Positions 25,857-34,632 are shown, numbered from the stretch's first letter. The stretch is 64,000 bases of DNA from Microbispora oryzae (GCF_017896165.1 NZ_JAFCNB010000008.1:124001-188000), one strand, 5' to 3'. A program made the numbers and translations. Notes: generated by a model from the letters alone, not told the origin.

Positions 25857-27230
25857 TCAGGACCGGCCGGGCACGACCGGTGGAGGGCCGCCGGCGAAGT
25901 GGCTCTCGCACATCCGCAGCCGCCGCGCGTCCCACACCATGTAGGTGCCGAGCACGAGCTGCACGAGGCTGCGCCACACGTCCTCCCAGCCGTCCCTGAA
26001 CCGCATGTAGAGCAGCACCGGGCGGCGTCCCGGGCCGGGCAGGGCGTCGAGGGGGGTCAGGAGACACGGCCCCCGGTTGGGCAGGGACCGGGTGTGCGAG
26101 GCGGTCGACTCGAGCTCGTACGCCCGCAGGGTCTCCCGCACCGCGACCCGCAGGGTGATGGGCGCGAGCCGCCACGCCGGGCAGGGACGGTTGGCCGAGA
26201 CGCCGAACGGGATGTGGTTGAGCTCGCGGACCGGCGGGTGACCCGGCGCGAACCGGCCGGGGTCGAAGCGGCCGGGATCGGCGAAGCCCGCGCGGTGGAA
26301 CTCGGGGTAGTCGAAGCACAGCACCGAGCCGGCCGGGATCGTCACGCCGTCGCCCAGGGCGATGTCGCCGTCGGTGATGCGGTGGGCGACGCCGAAGAGC
26401 GGGTAGAGCCGCAGCGTCTCCGCGATCACCTGATCGAGGTAGCGGTCGTCGCCGGCCCGCGCCCTGGCCCGCACGTCCGGGTGCTGGGCGAGGGCCATCA
26501 GCACGTGGGCCGTGGCCTCCGACATCTGGACGACCGCGGTGTTGAAGAAGGCGCCCTGGAGGTAGAGCGCCCGCTCCCGCTCCGTGAGGCCCGCCGGAAG
26601 CTCGTGCCGCACCCGGGGCAGCCGCTCGACGAGATATCCGGTCAGCCGCTCGCGCCGGTCCATGTGCCGCAGCCCGCAGCACTTGAGCGCGGTGACGACG
26701 TCGTTCGCGTTGCCGACGATCAGTTCACGGGCGTCCGGCGGGCACGGATCGCCGAAGACGAGCTCGTAATAGAACTCGGCCCAGACCGGCATCATCAGGT
26801 CGCGCAGGCGGACCGTCCCCGGCCCGCGCCGCAGCGCCCGGGTGACGCAGCGGCGGGCGAGCTCCTCGGCCCGCTCCCGGGGCACGGACAGGACGCGGCG
26901 GGTGGCCAGGGCGACGGCGTCGTACCGCTCCCCCGGCTCCAGGTGCTCCTGGTGAATCTCGGGTCCCGGCGACAGCCAGTACCAGAACAGGTCGGAGAGG
27001 GCGGCTCCCCGGCTCCGCCCGCAGGCCGCCGGATGGGAGTAGACCTCCTTGAACCGGTCGACGCCGACCAGGTCGCCGGGGACCGTGATGCTCTCGTCGC
27101 CGTTGATCCCGGCGAAGACCCGCATGCGCAGCGCGACGACCCGGCCGGGCAGCCACCGGGGCAGGCTCAGCACGACGGCGGCCGCGCCCGCCAGCGCCAC
27201 CACGGTCACGACAGTCCCGGCGGTCAGCAC
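25857..27230 (-). CDS. Membrane-anchored cytochrome P450
   Basis: The 457-residue protein has an N-terminal hydrophobic anchor (VVTVVALAGAAAVVLSL), unusual among soluble bacterial P450s. The ETLRLYP motif is the K-helix ExxR, and PFGVSANRPCPAWRLA supplies the heme-ligating Cys. The I-helix appears degenerate (NTAVVQMSEAT) without the usual acid-Thr pair, so oxygen activation may differ. GTG 27230 overlaps the oxidase gene upstream by seven bases. It is the last of four pathway genes. No ferredoxin gene is adjacent. Confidence 0.85.
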   Translation of the reverse strand: MLTAGTVVTVVALAGAAAVVLSLPRWLPGRVVALRMRVFAGINGDESITVPGDLVGVDRFKEVYSHPAACGRSRGAALSDLFWYWLSPGPEIHQEHLEPGERYDAVALATRRVLSVPRERAEELARRCVTRALRRGPGTVRLRDLMMPVWAEFYYELVFGDPCPPDARELIVGNANDVVTALKCCGLRHMDRRERLTGYLVERLPRVRHELPAGLTERERALYLQGAFFNTAVVQMSEATAHVLMALAQHPDVRARARAGDDRYLDQVIAETLRLYPLFGVAHRITDGDIALGDGVTIPAGSVLCFDYPEFHRAGFADPGRFDPGRFAPGHPPVRELNHIPFGVSANRPCPAWRLAPITLRVAVRETLRAYELESTASHTRSLPNRGPCLLTPLDALPGPGRRPVLLYMRFRDGWEDVWRSLVQLVLGTYMVWDARRLRMCESHFAGGPPPVVPGRS

Positions 27231-28276
27231 GGCCGCACCAGGCCGGGCCGCAGGTCGTGCACCGACGCGACGCCGAGCAGGGTCAGCGCGTGCTCGACCT
27301 CGTCGTGGAGCAGCCCGAGCACGCGGGCCACGCCGCGCTCGCCGTCCGCCGCCAGCCCCCAGATCACCGGGCGGCCGACCGCGACCGCCGACGCGCCCAG
27401 CGCCATCGCCTTCACCACGTCGGTGCCCCGCCGGATGCCGCCGTCCAGCAGCACCGGTACGGCTCCGCCCACGGCGGCCACGACCTCCGGCAGCAGATCG
27501 ACGGCGGCGGGGACGGTGTCGAGCTGCCGTCCGCCGTGGTTGGAGACCCACACCGCGGCCACCCCGTGGTCGAGCGCGAGGCGGGCGTCGTCGGGATGCG
27601 TGACGCCCTTGAGCACCACCGGCAGCTCCGTCATCCGCCGGAGCAGGTCGACATGCCTCCACGAGATCTCCGGCGACATGACGATCGGCCGCACCCGGTC
27701 GCCGTCGCGCAGGTTCTCGCAGCACATGCCGTCGGGCAGGTCGTCGAAGCCGTTGTGCTGATCCCGGTCCCGCCGTCCCCGGGCCGGTGAGTCCACCGTG
27801 ACGACCAGCGCCGTGCAGCCGGCGGCCTCGGCGCGCCGGACGATCGCCTCGGTGAAGGCGAGGTCCGGCTGGATGTAGAGCTGGAACCACAGGGTGCCTC
27901 CCGGCGCCGCCGCCGCGACGTCCTCGACGGCGACCGTGGCGGCCATGCTCACGACCATGACGGTCTCCGCGGCGGCCGCCGCACGTGCCGTGGCCCTCTC
28001 GCCCTCGGGGTGGGCGAGCCGGTGGAACGCGGTCGGCGCCACCAGCACCGGCATGGCCGCCCGGCCGCCGGGCAGGGTCACCCCGGTCTGGAGCTTCCCC
28101 GTCCCGCGCAGGACGCGCGGCAGCAGCGCGAGCCGCGCGAAGGCCGCCTCGTTGGCCCGTACGGTGATCTCCTCGCCGGCGCCGCCCGCGAAGTAGTCGT
28201 AGTGGGCGGGGAGCAGGCGGGCGCGGGCCGCCGCCTCGAACTCCCGGACCGCCGACGGGGCGCGCACGGGCGTCAC
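27224..28276 (-). CDS. FMN-dependent alpha-hydroxy-acid oxidase
   Basis: The 350-residue TIM-barrel protein belongs to the lactate/glycolate oxidase family. YDYFAGGAGEE carries the substrate Tyr, WFQLYIQPD and VVTVDSPARGRRDRD follow, and SNHGGRQLDTVPA provides the catalytic His and Arg; LLDGGIRRGTDV and GRPVIWGLA bind FMN phosphate. It oxidises a 2-hydroxy acid to a 2-oxo acid, producing peroxide if it is an oxidase. GTG 28276 overlaps the upstream stop as GTGA. In this operon the substrate may be a hydroxy acid formed by a neighbour. Confidence 0.9.
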   Translation of the reverse strand: MTPVRAPSAVREFEAAARARLLPAHYDYFAGGAGEEITVRANEAAFARLALLPRVLRGTGKLQTGVTLPGGRAAMPVLVAPTAFHRLAHPEGERATARAAAAAETVMVVSMAATVAVEDVAAAAPGGTLWFQLYIQPDLAFTEAIVRRAEAAGCTALVVTVDSPARGRRDRDQHNGFDDLPDGMCCENLRDGDRVRPIVMSPEISWRHVDLLRRMTELPVVLKGVTHPDDARLALDHGVAAVWVSNHGGRQLDTVPAAVDLLPEVVAAVGGAVPVLLDGGIRRGTDVVKAMALGASAVAVGRPVIWGLAADGERGVARVLGLLHDEVEHALTLLGVASVHDLRPGLVRPC

Positions 28277-29841
28277 GCCGGGATCGGAAGGGCCTGGCGC
28301 TGGAGGAAGTCCTGAAGCGGGCGCAGGTGCACCTGTTCCGACGTCCACTCGTTCTCCAGGTTCTCGGTGATGTGATGGACGGCCTCCACCACGCCGTTCC
28401 GGAAGCGGCGCACCACCGGGTGGAGATAGTGGCCCTCGTCCGCCCGCGCCGCGTCGCTCTGCCGGATCCGCCCCACCGCGATGTCGAACGGGTCGACCTG
28501 GTCGTGGCCGGGGCCGTACTCCAGCGTGACGGCGAAGTGGCCGCCGTCGCCGACGGGCGGACCGGCCAGGTCGATCGGCAGTTCCTCCAGGTAGCGGGCG
28601 CCGCCGTGCCCGTCGGGGACGATGACGTCGGCGAGGAAGCCGAACTGCTGCCACAGCCCGGAGCTGCGGTTGACCCGTTCGAGCACCGCCGCCGCCAGCG
28701 TGGCGTGGTCGGCCGCGAGCGTGCGGCCGTGCCACGGGACGTCGTGATATCTGGCCTCCAGGACGCGGTGCAGGGCGCGGACGCCGTATCGGAAGCCGTG
28801 GATGAATCCGTTGGTGCCCCGCTTGAAGTCGCGCGACTGGGTGATCGTCCCGGCGAAGTAGAGGCCCGGCACGTTCACCGACTCGTACGCGGGGGTCAGC
28901 GCGGGGAACCTGTCCTTGATCGTCAGCTCGGGACGGCACTCCGGAGCGAAGATCGAGGCGTCGAACCGGAACCCGGTGCAGACGATCACCCGGTCGTACG
29001 GGATGTCCTTGGTGACCTCGTCGGCGCGGACGAAGCTCACTGTCACCAGGTAGGAGCCGTCGGGCCGGCGCTCGACACGCGTGACGTCGCCGTCGAGCAC
29101 CGCGTTCTGCGACTTGAGCTGATAGGTGTCGAGGAAGTTGTTGTTGACGGCGCGCAGGTGCCCGACGAAGTGGGTCCGCCAGGCCAGCCGGACCGAGTGG
29201 GGACCGGCGACATGGATGACCGCGGCCGTCTCGACCAGACTGTCGGCCGTCTCGAACGCCGAGTTGCCCTTGCCGATGACGAGGACCCGCATGCCGGTGA
29301 AGCCGGCGGGGTCGGTGGAGAAGGTGTCGTAGCCCTCGGCCGTCTCGATGCCGGGGATCTGCGGCGTGTTGAGCCGTGTGACGCCCGTGGCGACGACGAC
29401 GCGCCGCGCGCGGTACGTGCGGCCCTGCTCGTCGGTCACCCGGAACGGACCCCCGGGTTCGGGGCGGGCGACCTCGGCGACCCGCGCGTCGTAGGTGATG
29501 TGCGGGGCCTGCGCCGCGGCGAAGTCGCCGAGATACCGCACGAAGTCGTCGGCGGCGGGGAAGTAGCGGTCGCTGTAGCGGGTGAACAGCAGGTCCGGGT
29601 CGTCCGTGAGCAGCGAGTTCCAGTCCACCCGGAGGTTGAGCTCGGGATCGTCCCATCCGGTGTGCTTCTTGTTGATGGAGATGAGCTGCCGATGGCGGGG
29701 GAAGGTCCGGAAGAACGTGCCGGGCGTGGGGCCCGCCTCCAGGATCCGGTACCTCCGCCCCGCCCGCTGTAGGAAGTGGCCCAGCTGCAGGCCCGCCGGC
29801 CCGGCGCCGATCACCAGATAGTCGAGGGTGTTGTCCGGCAC
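28273..29841 (-). CDS. FOXRED2-like FAD-dependent oxidoreductase/monooxygenase
   Basis: The 522-residue flavoprotein has DYLVIGAGPAGLQLGHFLQ (FAD Rossmann loop), FRTFPRHRQLISINK, and LVIGKGNSAFETAD (NAD(P)H-binding loop), with IVCTGFRFD late. This layout resembles FOXRED2-type and flavin monooxygenase-like enzymes rather than dehydrogenases. GTG 29841 is preferred because GGAGG is placed five bases upstream, while ATG 29853 has no such site. Three 11-bp phased heptamers lie about 60-90 bases upstream. A hydroxylation or N-oxygenation role is inferred. Confidence 0.8.
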   Translation of the reverse strand: MPDNTLDYLVIGAGPAGLQLGHFLQRAGRRYRILEAGPTPGTFFRTFPRHRQLISINKKHTGWDDPELNLRVDWNSLLTDDPDLLFTRYSDRYFPAADDFVRYLGDFAAAQAPHITYDARVAEVARPEPGGPFRVTDEQGRTYRARRVVVATGVTRLNTPQIPGIETAEGYDTFSTDPAGFTGMRVLVIGKGNSAFETADSLVETAAVIHVAGPHSVRLAWRTHFVGHLRAVNNNFLDTYQLKSQNAVLDGDVTRVERRPDGSYLVTVSFVRADEVTKDIPYDRVIVCTGFRFDASIFAPECRPELTIKDRFPALTPAYESVNVPGLYFAGTITQSRDFKRGTNGFIHGFRYGVRALHRVLEARYHDVPWHGRTLAADHATLAAAVLERVNRSSGLWQQFGFLADVIVPDGHGGARYLEELPIDLAGPPVGDGGHFAVTLEYGPGHDQVDPFDIAVGRIRQSDAARADEGHYLHPVVRRFRNGVVEAVHHITENLENEWTSEQVHLRPLQDFLQRQALPIPA

Positions 29842-29900
29842 TGACGCCTCCATCGCTGCGTGCGGTCGTACGGGATGGCATCAGTGTTGGCGCGCGATTC

Positions 29901-29942
29901 TCAGAGATCTCTCAGAGATCTGTCAGAGGAACCCGTCAGAGC
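29901..29942. promoter_or_regulatory. 11-bp phased direct heptamers upstream of the flavoprotein gene
   Basis: TCAGAGA at 29901, TCAGAGA at 29912 and TCAGAGG at 29923 are exactly 11 bases apart; a fourth, TCAGAGC, starts at 29936. Helically phased heptamers are the binding format of SARP and OmpR/PhoP-type winged helices. Confidence 0.6.
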
Positions 29943-29945
29943 CGG

Positions 29946-31556
29946 TCAGCGCGCCGCCGGGCCGTACCGCTCCAGCAGGGCCCTCTTGTCGGGCTTTCCG
30001 CTGGTCGCCATAGGGACGGCGGACACCGTCGTGATCGTCTGGGGGACGCTGTCCGCGCCGAGCTCGGCGCGGACCAGCTCGGTCAGCTCCTCCGGGTCGG
30101 GGGCGCGGCCGGCGGCCGGCACGACGAACGCGTGCACGGCCTCGCCGGTACGGTCGTCCGGCGCTCCGGCCACGTACGCCTCGGCCACGTCGGGGTGGGC
30201 GGCCAGGACGCGCTCGATCGGACCGGCGTACACCACGATCGCGTTGACGATGACGACGTCCCTGGTCCTGCCGGACAGATACAGCAGGCCGGTCTCGTCG
30301 AGGCGGCCCAGGTCGCGGGTGCGCAGCCAGCCGTCCCGCAGCACCTCCCCGGTCTCCTCCGGCTGGTCCCAGTAACCCGTCATCAGGTAGGGGCTCCGGG
30401 CGTGAATCTCCCCGGTCCGGCCCGGGGGGACCTCGCGTCCCTCCTCGTCGCGCACGCTGATCTCGACGGAGGACAACAGGCGGCCGACCGAGGCCGGCGC
30501 GCGGTCCGGGAAGCGGGCGAGGTCGGCGGGTGTGAGGATGGACATCGCCCCGGCCTCGGTCGCGCCGTACCCCTGGTAGACGACGGGGCCCAGCCGCTCC
30601 ACCGCCTCCATCAGCCGGTTCGGGCTGAGCGGCGACCCGCTGACCATCAGCGCGCGCAGGCTGCCGACGTCGACCGGCTCGTCACGGAGCAGGTCGAGCA
30701 TGTGGCACAGGCGTGGCACGGTGATGATGGAGCCGGTGATCCGGTAGCGCTCGAGCGCGTAGGGGAACAGCGGCTTGCCGTCCTCCTCGGGGATCACCGC
30801 CGTCCCGCCGCCGAGCAGGCACAGGCCCACGAACTCCAGGACCACCATGCTGGACAGCGTGCCGAACAGCAGATAGCGCCGGAAGGAGTCGGCGAGCGCG
30901 TGCGCCACCGGCGACCAGACGCGGGGTTGCCAGCTCCAGTGCGCCTCGCTCAAGGCCCGATAGGTGACCGCGCAGCCTTTGGGCTGTCCGGTGCTGCCGC
31001 TGGTGAAGGTCAGCAGGGCCACGTCGTCCGGGCGCGCCGTGACCGTGAGCGCACGACCGTCGTCGGGGAGGGCCAGCAGGTCGGCCCCTGGCCGTTCCGG
31101 GCAGGGGCCGAGCGAAAGCACGGCGGCCGGCCTGGCGGCGCCGAGCAGCTCCGCCGTCGCCGTCGACGGGTCGACGACGAGGACGTCGATCCCCGTCCCG
31201 AGCACGCGGGCGAGCTGCGCGGGCGTGTATCCGGGCCGCACCGCCACGACGCGGCAGCCCAGCGCGTGCGCGGCGATCTGGACGGCGAACGCCTCCGGCG
31301 TGACCGCCGTGTGGATGGCGACGCCCCGGCCGGGGCCCAGCCCGGCGTCGGCCAGCGCGGCGGCCAGGCGCCGGATGAGATCGAGCGCCTCGCTCCGTGA
31401 GACACGCCTGTCTCCCTGTTCGAAGGCCGTGCTGCCTGGCTCCTTCCGCAACGCTTCCAGCACGGCGTGCGGGAACAGCGGCTCGGTCGGCGCGGCGGTG
31501 GACCCGTCAGTGGACCCGTCAGTGGACCCGTCAGTGGACGCGGTGGAATCGTGCAT
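29946..31556 (-). CDS. AMP-forming acyl-CoA synthetase/ligase (ANL family)
   Basis: The 536-residue protein has LTFTSGSTGQPKG (P-loop), YQGYGATEAG (A5), and GWLRTRDLGRLDETG plus LYLSGRTRDVV (A7-A8), with a C-terminal SGKPDK. It adenylates a carboxylic acid and probably loads it on CoA or a carrier. ATG 31556 follows GAGGAG. The first 20 residues contain STDG repeats encoded by a 12-bp tandem repeat. No carrier protein or synthetase lies adjacent. It is the first gene of the minus-strand pathway group, 92 bases from the ATG of the next gene. Confidence 0.9.
   Translation of the reverse strand: MHDSTASTDGSTDGSTDGSTAAPTEPLFPHAVLEALRKEPGSTAFEQGDRRVSRSEALDLIRRLAAALADAGLGPGRGVAIHTAVTPEAFAVQIAAHALGCRVVAVRPGYTPAQLARVLGTGIDVLVVDPSTATAELLGAARPAAVLSLGPCPERPGADLLALPDDGRALTVTARPDDVALLTFTSGSTGQPKGCAVTYRALSEAHWSWQPRVWSPVAHALADSFRRYLLFGTLSSMVVLEFVGLCLLGGGTAVIPEEDGKPLFPYALERYRITGSIITVPRLCHMLDLLRDEPVDVGSLRALMVSGSPLSPNRLMEAVERLGPVVYQGYGATEAGAMSILTPADLARFPDRAPASVGRLLSSVEISVRDEEGREVPPGRTGEIHARSPYLMTGYWDQPEETGEVLRDGWLRTRDLGRLDETGLLYLSGRTRDVVIVNAIVVYAGPIERVLAAHPDVAEAYVAGAPDDRTGEAVHAFVVPAAGRAPDPEELTELVRAELGADSVPQTITTVSAVPMATSGKPDKRALLERYGPAAR
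31501..31548. repeat. 12-bp tandem repeat inside the ligase N-terminus
   Basis: About three and a half copies of a CAGTGGACCCGT unit encode Ser-Thr-Asp-Gly repeats. In-frame slippage would only change the length of the disordered N-terminus. Confidence 0.7.
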
Positions 31557-31661
31557 GTCCGGCTCCTCTTCGTCCCAGGTCGCCGCGTTCAGGGCCGCGG
31601 TCGACGGCGGATGCGCCGGCGAATGACCGGCCTGTCTACCGGCGACGCTAGGAGGCGCGGA

Positions 31662-31679
31662 TCAGAGGCGCATCAGAAG
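31662..31679. promoter_or_regulatory. Two phased heptamers upstream of the AMP ligase
   Basis: TCAGAGG at 31662 and TCAGAAG at 31673 are exactly 11 bases apart, the same motif and phase as upstream of the flavoprotein gene. They lie about 106-123 bases before the ligase start, at the 3' end of the neighbouring regulator gene. Confidence 0.5.
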
Positions 31680-31688
31680 CGCATGCCG

Positions 31689-32501
31689 TCAGCTCTCACG
31701 CGAGGAGCGCAGCTCGACGCAGCACTCCCCGGGGCGGGGCGCCAGAACCGCCCGAGCCGGTGCGTCTGGCACGCCGTCTGGCCCGCCGACTCGCGGGACG
31801 TCCAGAAGACCGGCGAGCAGGCCGTCGAGGAACGCGAGGTTGATGCCGCAGACCAGCTCGGGGGCCCGCGCCGCGAGCGGGTGGAACGGGCAGTTGCCCA
31901 GCCGTACACACGTGGGTGACACCCGGATGGGCTCGAAGCCGTGCCTGGCCAGCACGCCCTCGGTGAGGGTGAGAGCCCGTTCGGCGCCGAGCCGCCCCGG
32001 TCTGGCCTGCGCCCGTTCGGCGGCGCCGAGCTCCACGCCCCGGCGCCCGGCCACCCTGACGGCGGCCTGGCGGGCGTTCTCGCCTGCGTTTTCCCCACGG
32101 CCCGCGTTTCCGCCCGCGCCTTCCGCTCTGCCCGTGTTTCCGCCCTCTCCCGCGCGTCCACCCTCGCCTTCGCTGAGAACGGCGTCCATGAGGATGTCGG
32201 CGAGCAGCTCGTGCCGGCGTTCGGGGATGGTGACGCGGAAGTCCGTATCCGCCGGTTCGTAGACCTTCGGGGTGCGCCCGGCCTTGCGGACTCCGCCGAC
32301 CGCCTCGTAGCGGGCCCGCAGCAGACCCGCGTCGACCAGCTTGTCCAGGTGGAAGGCGGCGAGCTTGCGGGAGATCCCGACCGCGGCGGCGGCCTCGTCG
32401 CGGGTCACCGGACGGCGTGCCCTCCGGATGTGCACGTACATGCCCCGGCGCAGCTCGTCGTCGAGCGCGGCGACGGCGCTGATCGCGGGATCGATCGTCA
32501 C
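31689..32501 (-). CDS. SufR-like winged-helix regulator with C-terminal cysteine cluster
   Basis: The 270-residue protein has an ArsR/DeoR-like winged helix (VTRDEAAAAVGISRKLAAFHLDKLV) and a C-terminal ligand domain with Cys residues in SPTCVRLGNCPFHP, ELVCGIN and PGECCVEL. SufR-type regulators bind an iron-sulfur cluster with comparable cysteines, so this is a plausible redox or Fe-S sensor. Between the domains lies a low-complexity stretch of about 35 residues (GRAGEGG, GNAGRGENAG). GTG 32501 fits the family start. It is divergent from folE with 129 bases of AT-rich DNA containing inverted repeats. Confidence 0.75.
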   Translation of the reverse strand: MTIDPAISAVAALDDELRRGMYVHIRRARRPVTRDEAAAAVGISRKLAAFHLDKLVDAGLLRARYEAVGGVRKAGRTPKVYEPADTDFRVTIPERRHELLADILMDAVLSEGEGGRAGEGGNTGRAEGAGGNAGRGENAGENARQAAVRVAGRRGVELGAAERAQARPGRLGAERALTLTEGVLARHGFEPIRVSPTCVRLGNCPFHPLAARAPELVCGINLAFLDGLLAGLLDVPRVGGPDGVPDAPARAVLAPRPGECCVELRSSRES

Positions 32502-32513
32502 CTGCCCACGATA

Positions 32514-32604
32514 ACGCCAATGAGCATGGGTGGTATCCGGCCGAACCCGTATTGAGATACCCACTTGACCCATAGGGAGCAATAAGACCAATATTTGTTG
32601 GCGT
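32514..32604. promoter_or_regulatory. Inverted repeats in the folE/regulator divergent region
   Basis: GGTATC (32532-32537) and GATACC (32556-32561) form perfect arms 18 bases apart. A second pair, ACGCCAA (32514-32520) and TTGGCGT (32598-32604), brackets the region. TTGACC at 32565-32570 could be the -35 of folE with an AT-rich -10 about 19 bases on. Confidence 0.4.
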
Positions 32605-32630
32605 AACTCAGACCGCAGGCGGAGGTCGTG

Positions 32631-33329
32631 ATGATCGGCGAACCACACCAGACGACGACACCTGGATCGGCTTCACGCGTCCGAGCCGGGCGACGGCCGG
32701 CCGCGACAGCCGACACCCCGAGGGCCGACACCGCTCTGAGGGTGATCCACCAGCCCGACGCCGATGTGGATCTCGCCGCCGCCGAGCGGGCCGCGGGTGA
32801 TTTCCTGCGCGCCCTGGGGATCTCCACCGAGTCGGAGAGCCTTCGGGAGACGCCGGCGCGGATGGCCCAGGCCTACGCCGAGCTGTTCACACCCCACCCG
32901 TTCGACCTGACCACGTTTCCCAACGAAGAGGGCTACGACGAACTCGTACTGGCCCGCGACATCCCGATCCGCTCGGTCTGCGAACACCACCTGCTGCCCT
33001 TCGTGGGGGTGGCGCACGTCGGCTACCTGCCCGGCGAGCGGATTCTCGGGTTGTCCAAGCTCGCCAGGGTCCTTGAGCATTTCGCCCGCCGGCCTCAGGT
33101 GCAGGAGCGGCTGACCAAGCAGGTGGCCGACTGGCTCACCGTCCAGTTGCGTCCCAAGGGGGTCGGCGTCGTGATCGCGGCCGAGCACACATGCATGACC
33201 CTGCGCGGCGTGCGGGCGACCGGCTCGACCACCGTCACCTCCACGCTGTCGGGCGCCCTGCGCGAGGACCCCCGATCCCGGCAGGAGTTCTTCGCCCTCA
33301 CCGGCGTCCATTCCGCGGCAGGGCGTTGA
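32631..33329 (+). CDS. folE: GTP cyclohydrolase I
   Basis: The 232-residue protein has the zinc and catalytic blocks SVCEHHLLPFVG (Cys, His) and EHTCMTLRGV (second Cys), plus PTAR-equivalent RETPARMAQAYAEL. It converts GTP to dihydroneopterin triphosphate, the first step of folate and pterin synthesis. ATG 32631 with GGAGG upstream; GTG 32628 is an alternative. The N-terminal 40 residues are variable. It is not with other folate genes, suggesting a second copy or one for another pterin or deazapurine pathway. Confidence 0.93.
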   Translation: MIGEPHQTTTPGSASRVRAGRRPAATADTPRADTALRVIHQPDADVDLAAAERAAGDFLRALGISTESESLRETPARMAQAYAELFTPHPFDLTTFPNEEGYDELVLARDIPIRSVCEHHLLPFVGVAHVGYLPGERILGLSKLARVLEHFARRPQVQERLTKQVADWLTVQLRPKGVGVVIAAEHTCMTLRGVRATGSTTVTSTLSGALREDPRSRQEFFALTGVHSAAGR

Positions 33330-33386
33330 TCCGCGACCGAGAGCGCATTTTCCCGGAATTTCTCCGGCACGTTTTCCGGGACGCCC

Positions 33387-33407
33387 CGCCCGGAATTTTG
33401 CCGGGCG
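33387..33407 (+). terminator. Terminator-like hairpin after folE
   Basis: CGCCCGG/CCGGGCG, 7 bp with an AT-rich 7-base loop, 57 bases after the folE stop. Confidence 0.5.
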
Positions 33408-33480
33408 AAATCATTTCGAAAGATCTCGACCGGCGTCGGCGCGAGCGAAGGCCCCACTGAATACGTCACACGAATTACTG

Positions 33481-33493
33481 ATGAAAGTTTCAT
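33481..33493. promoter_or_regulatory. TGAAA-N-TTTCA operator, copy A
   Basis: ATGAAAGTTTCAT is a perfect palindrome (15 bp with flanking G and C) centred 103 bases upstream of the TTGACA at 33590. Confidence 0.7.
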
Positions 33494-33589
33494 CGTGACG
33501 CACCGGCGCCAGCCGTGGCTCCGCTCCTGGTCAGGAACGGAAGGGATGACATTTCCGGGGAAGCGTTCCGCGCGACAAAGGCAAGACCC

Positions 33590-33617
33590 TTGACATGCCT
33601 TATCGGCGTCATATTTG
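33590..33617 (+). promoter_or_regulatory. Promoter of decayed esterase copy
   Basis: TTGACA (33590-33595) and TATTTG (33612-33617), 16-base spacer, followed by CTCC. Identical layout to 34766-34793. Confidence 0.65.
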
Positions 33618-33805
33618 CTCCCCCGCACCGGCAAAACAGCGTCAGCCGGAAAGAGAGGAGCATTCGTCATACCTTTTGACGTCAGCGCCAACCCGACGAC
33701 TCGACCGGCGCGAACATCCGCGAGCCGCTCCAGGTTTCGCTGGTCGTCGCGCCGCTCCGGGCCGGCTGACGGCGGGTTCAGCCAACGATTCGACTCCGCC
33801 TCGGG

Positions 33806-34337
33806 AGCCACGGCACCCGTCGTATGGGCCGCCTTCGACGAGGGCCACATCGCCGCACCCCAGGACGGCGCCACCGGCGACAGCGGCTCTCGCACCTGGG
33901 TCCCCGGCGAAGTGTGGAAGTTCTTCACCCAGTTCGACTCCACCACCCCGCCGACCTCCCCGTCTCCCTCGGCCACCCCGAGCCGTTCGCCGTCGGCTTC
34001 CCCGTCGGCGTCTCCCTCGGCGTCTCCGTCGGTTCCGGTGACAGGTGCGTGTTCGGCGACGATTGAGACGACGAACTCGTGGCCGGGTGGGTTCCAGTCG
34101 AATGTGACGGTCCGGGCGGGCGGTTCGGCGGTCAACGGCTGGACGGTGAAGTGGACGTGGCCAAGCGGTCAGACGATCAGCAGTCTGTGGAACGGCACGC
34201 AGAGCGTGTCCGGTTCGTCGGTGACGGTCCGCAACGCCGACTACAACGGGTCGATCGCGGCGGGCGGGTCGACCATGTTCGGCTTCACCGCCAACGGCAT
34301 CGCGGCCACCCCAACCGCCACCTGCACCACCCCCTGA
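33806..34337 (+). pseudogene. Truncated CBM2 esterase remnant
   Basis: The reading frame begins inside the catalytic domain at PVVWAAFDEGHIAAP and continues through VWKFFTQF, a Pro/Ser linker and a complete family 2 carbohydrate-binding module ending at 34337. It is clearly homologous to residues about 264-445 of the intact esterase at 35210-36547. Signal peptide, nucleophile Ser and catalytic Asp are missing. The junction at about 33806-33820 joins leader sequence directly to the late catalytic segment, as expected from a deletion of about 850 bp. The frame is open further upstream to 33615 but lacks a start with a ribosome binding site and a secretion signal. Confidence 0.75.
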
Positions 34338-34357
34338 CCCTCCAGTGAGGCGGAGGT

Positions 34358-34390
34358 GAGTCGGGCCGGGACTCCATCCCGGCCCGACTC
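34358..34390 (+). terminator. Terminator after esterase remnant
   Basis: A perfect 14-bp stem GAGTCGGGCCGGGA with a CTCCA loop, followed by GTTT. Nearly identical to 36571-36602, showing that the duplication included the 3' end. Confidence 0.8.
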
Positions 34391-34632
34391 GTTTCCACCC
34401 CCAGGCACGGACATATCGATGAGATCGAGACGCCTTCCTCATCGATATTCCGGTGTCCGACCACGGTCGGATCCGGCCGAGGAAACGTCCGGAATACGTG
34501 GCGCGAGGAAAAAACGCGAATAGCGCACGACTGTCGAATCGGTTCGACCACCATTCGGTCCCGAGTCGGCACGTATGAAGGGGGCATCGAACGGTTCGGC
34601 GACCTCGTCGCCGGACACACGGAGCCACGCGG

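Larger units (their letters stand above)
33408..33805 (+). other. Duplicated regulatory leader, copy A
   Basis: No gene. This stretch parallels 34655-35155 in front of the intact esterase: operator, TTGACA promoter, GAGAGGAGCA box, GCGCCAACCC and a late CTCGGGAGC segment occur in the same order. It leads into a decayed esterase copy. The region 33330-33407 holds only the folE hairpin. Confidence 0.65.

Noticed and set aside
33615-33805. N-terminal extension of the esterase remnant as a real protein
   Set aside because: It has no ribosome site or signal peptide and parallels the non-coding leader of the intact copy.
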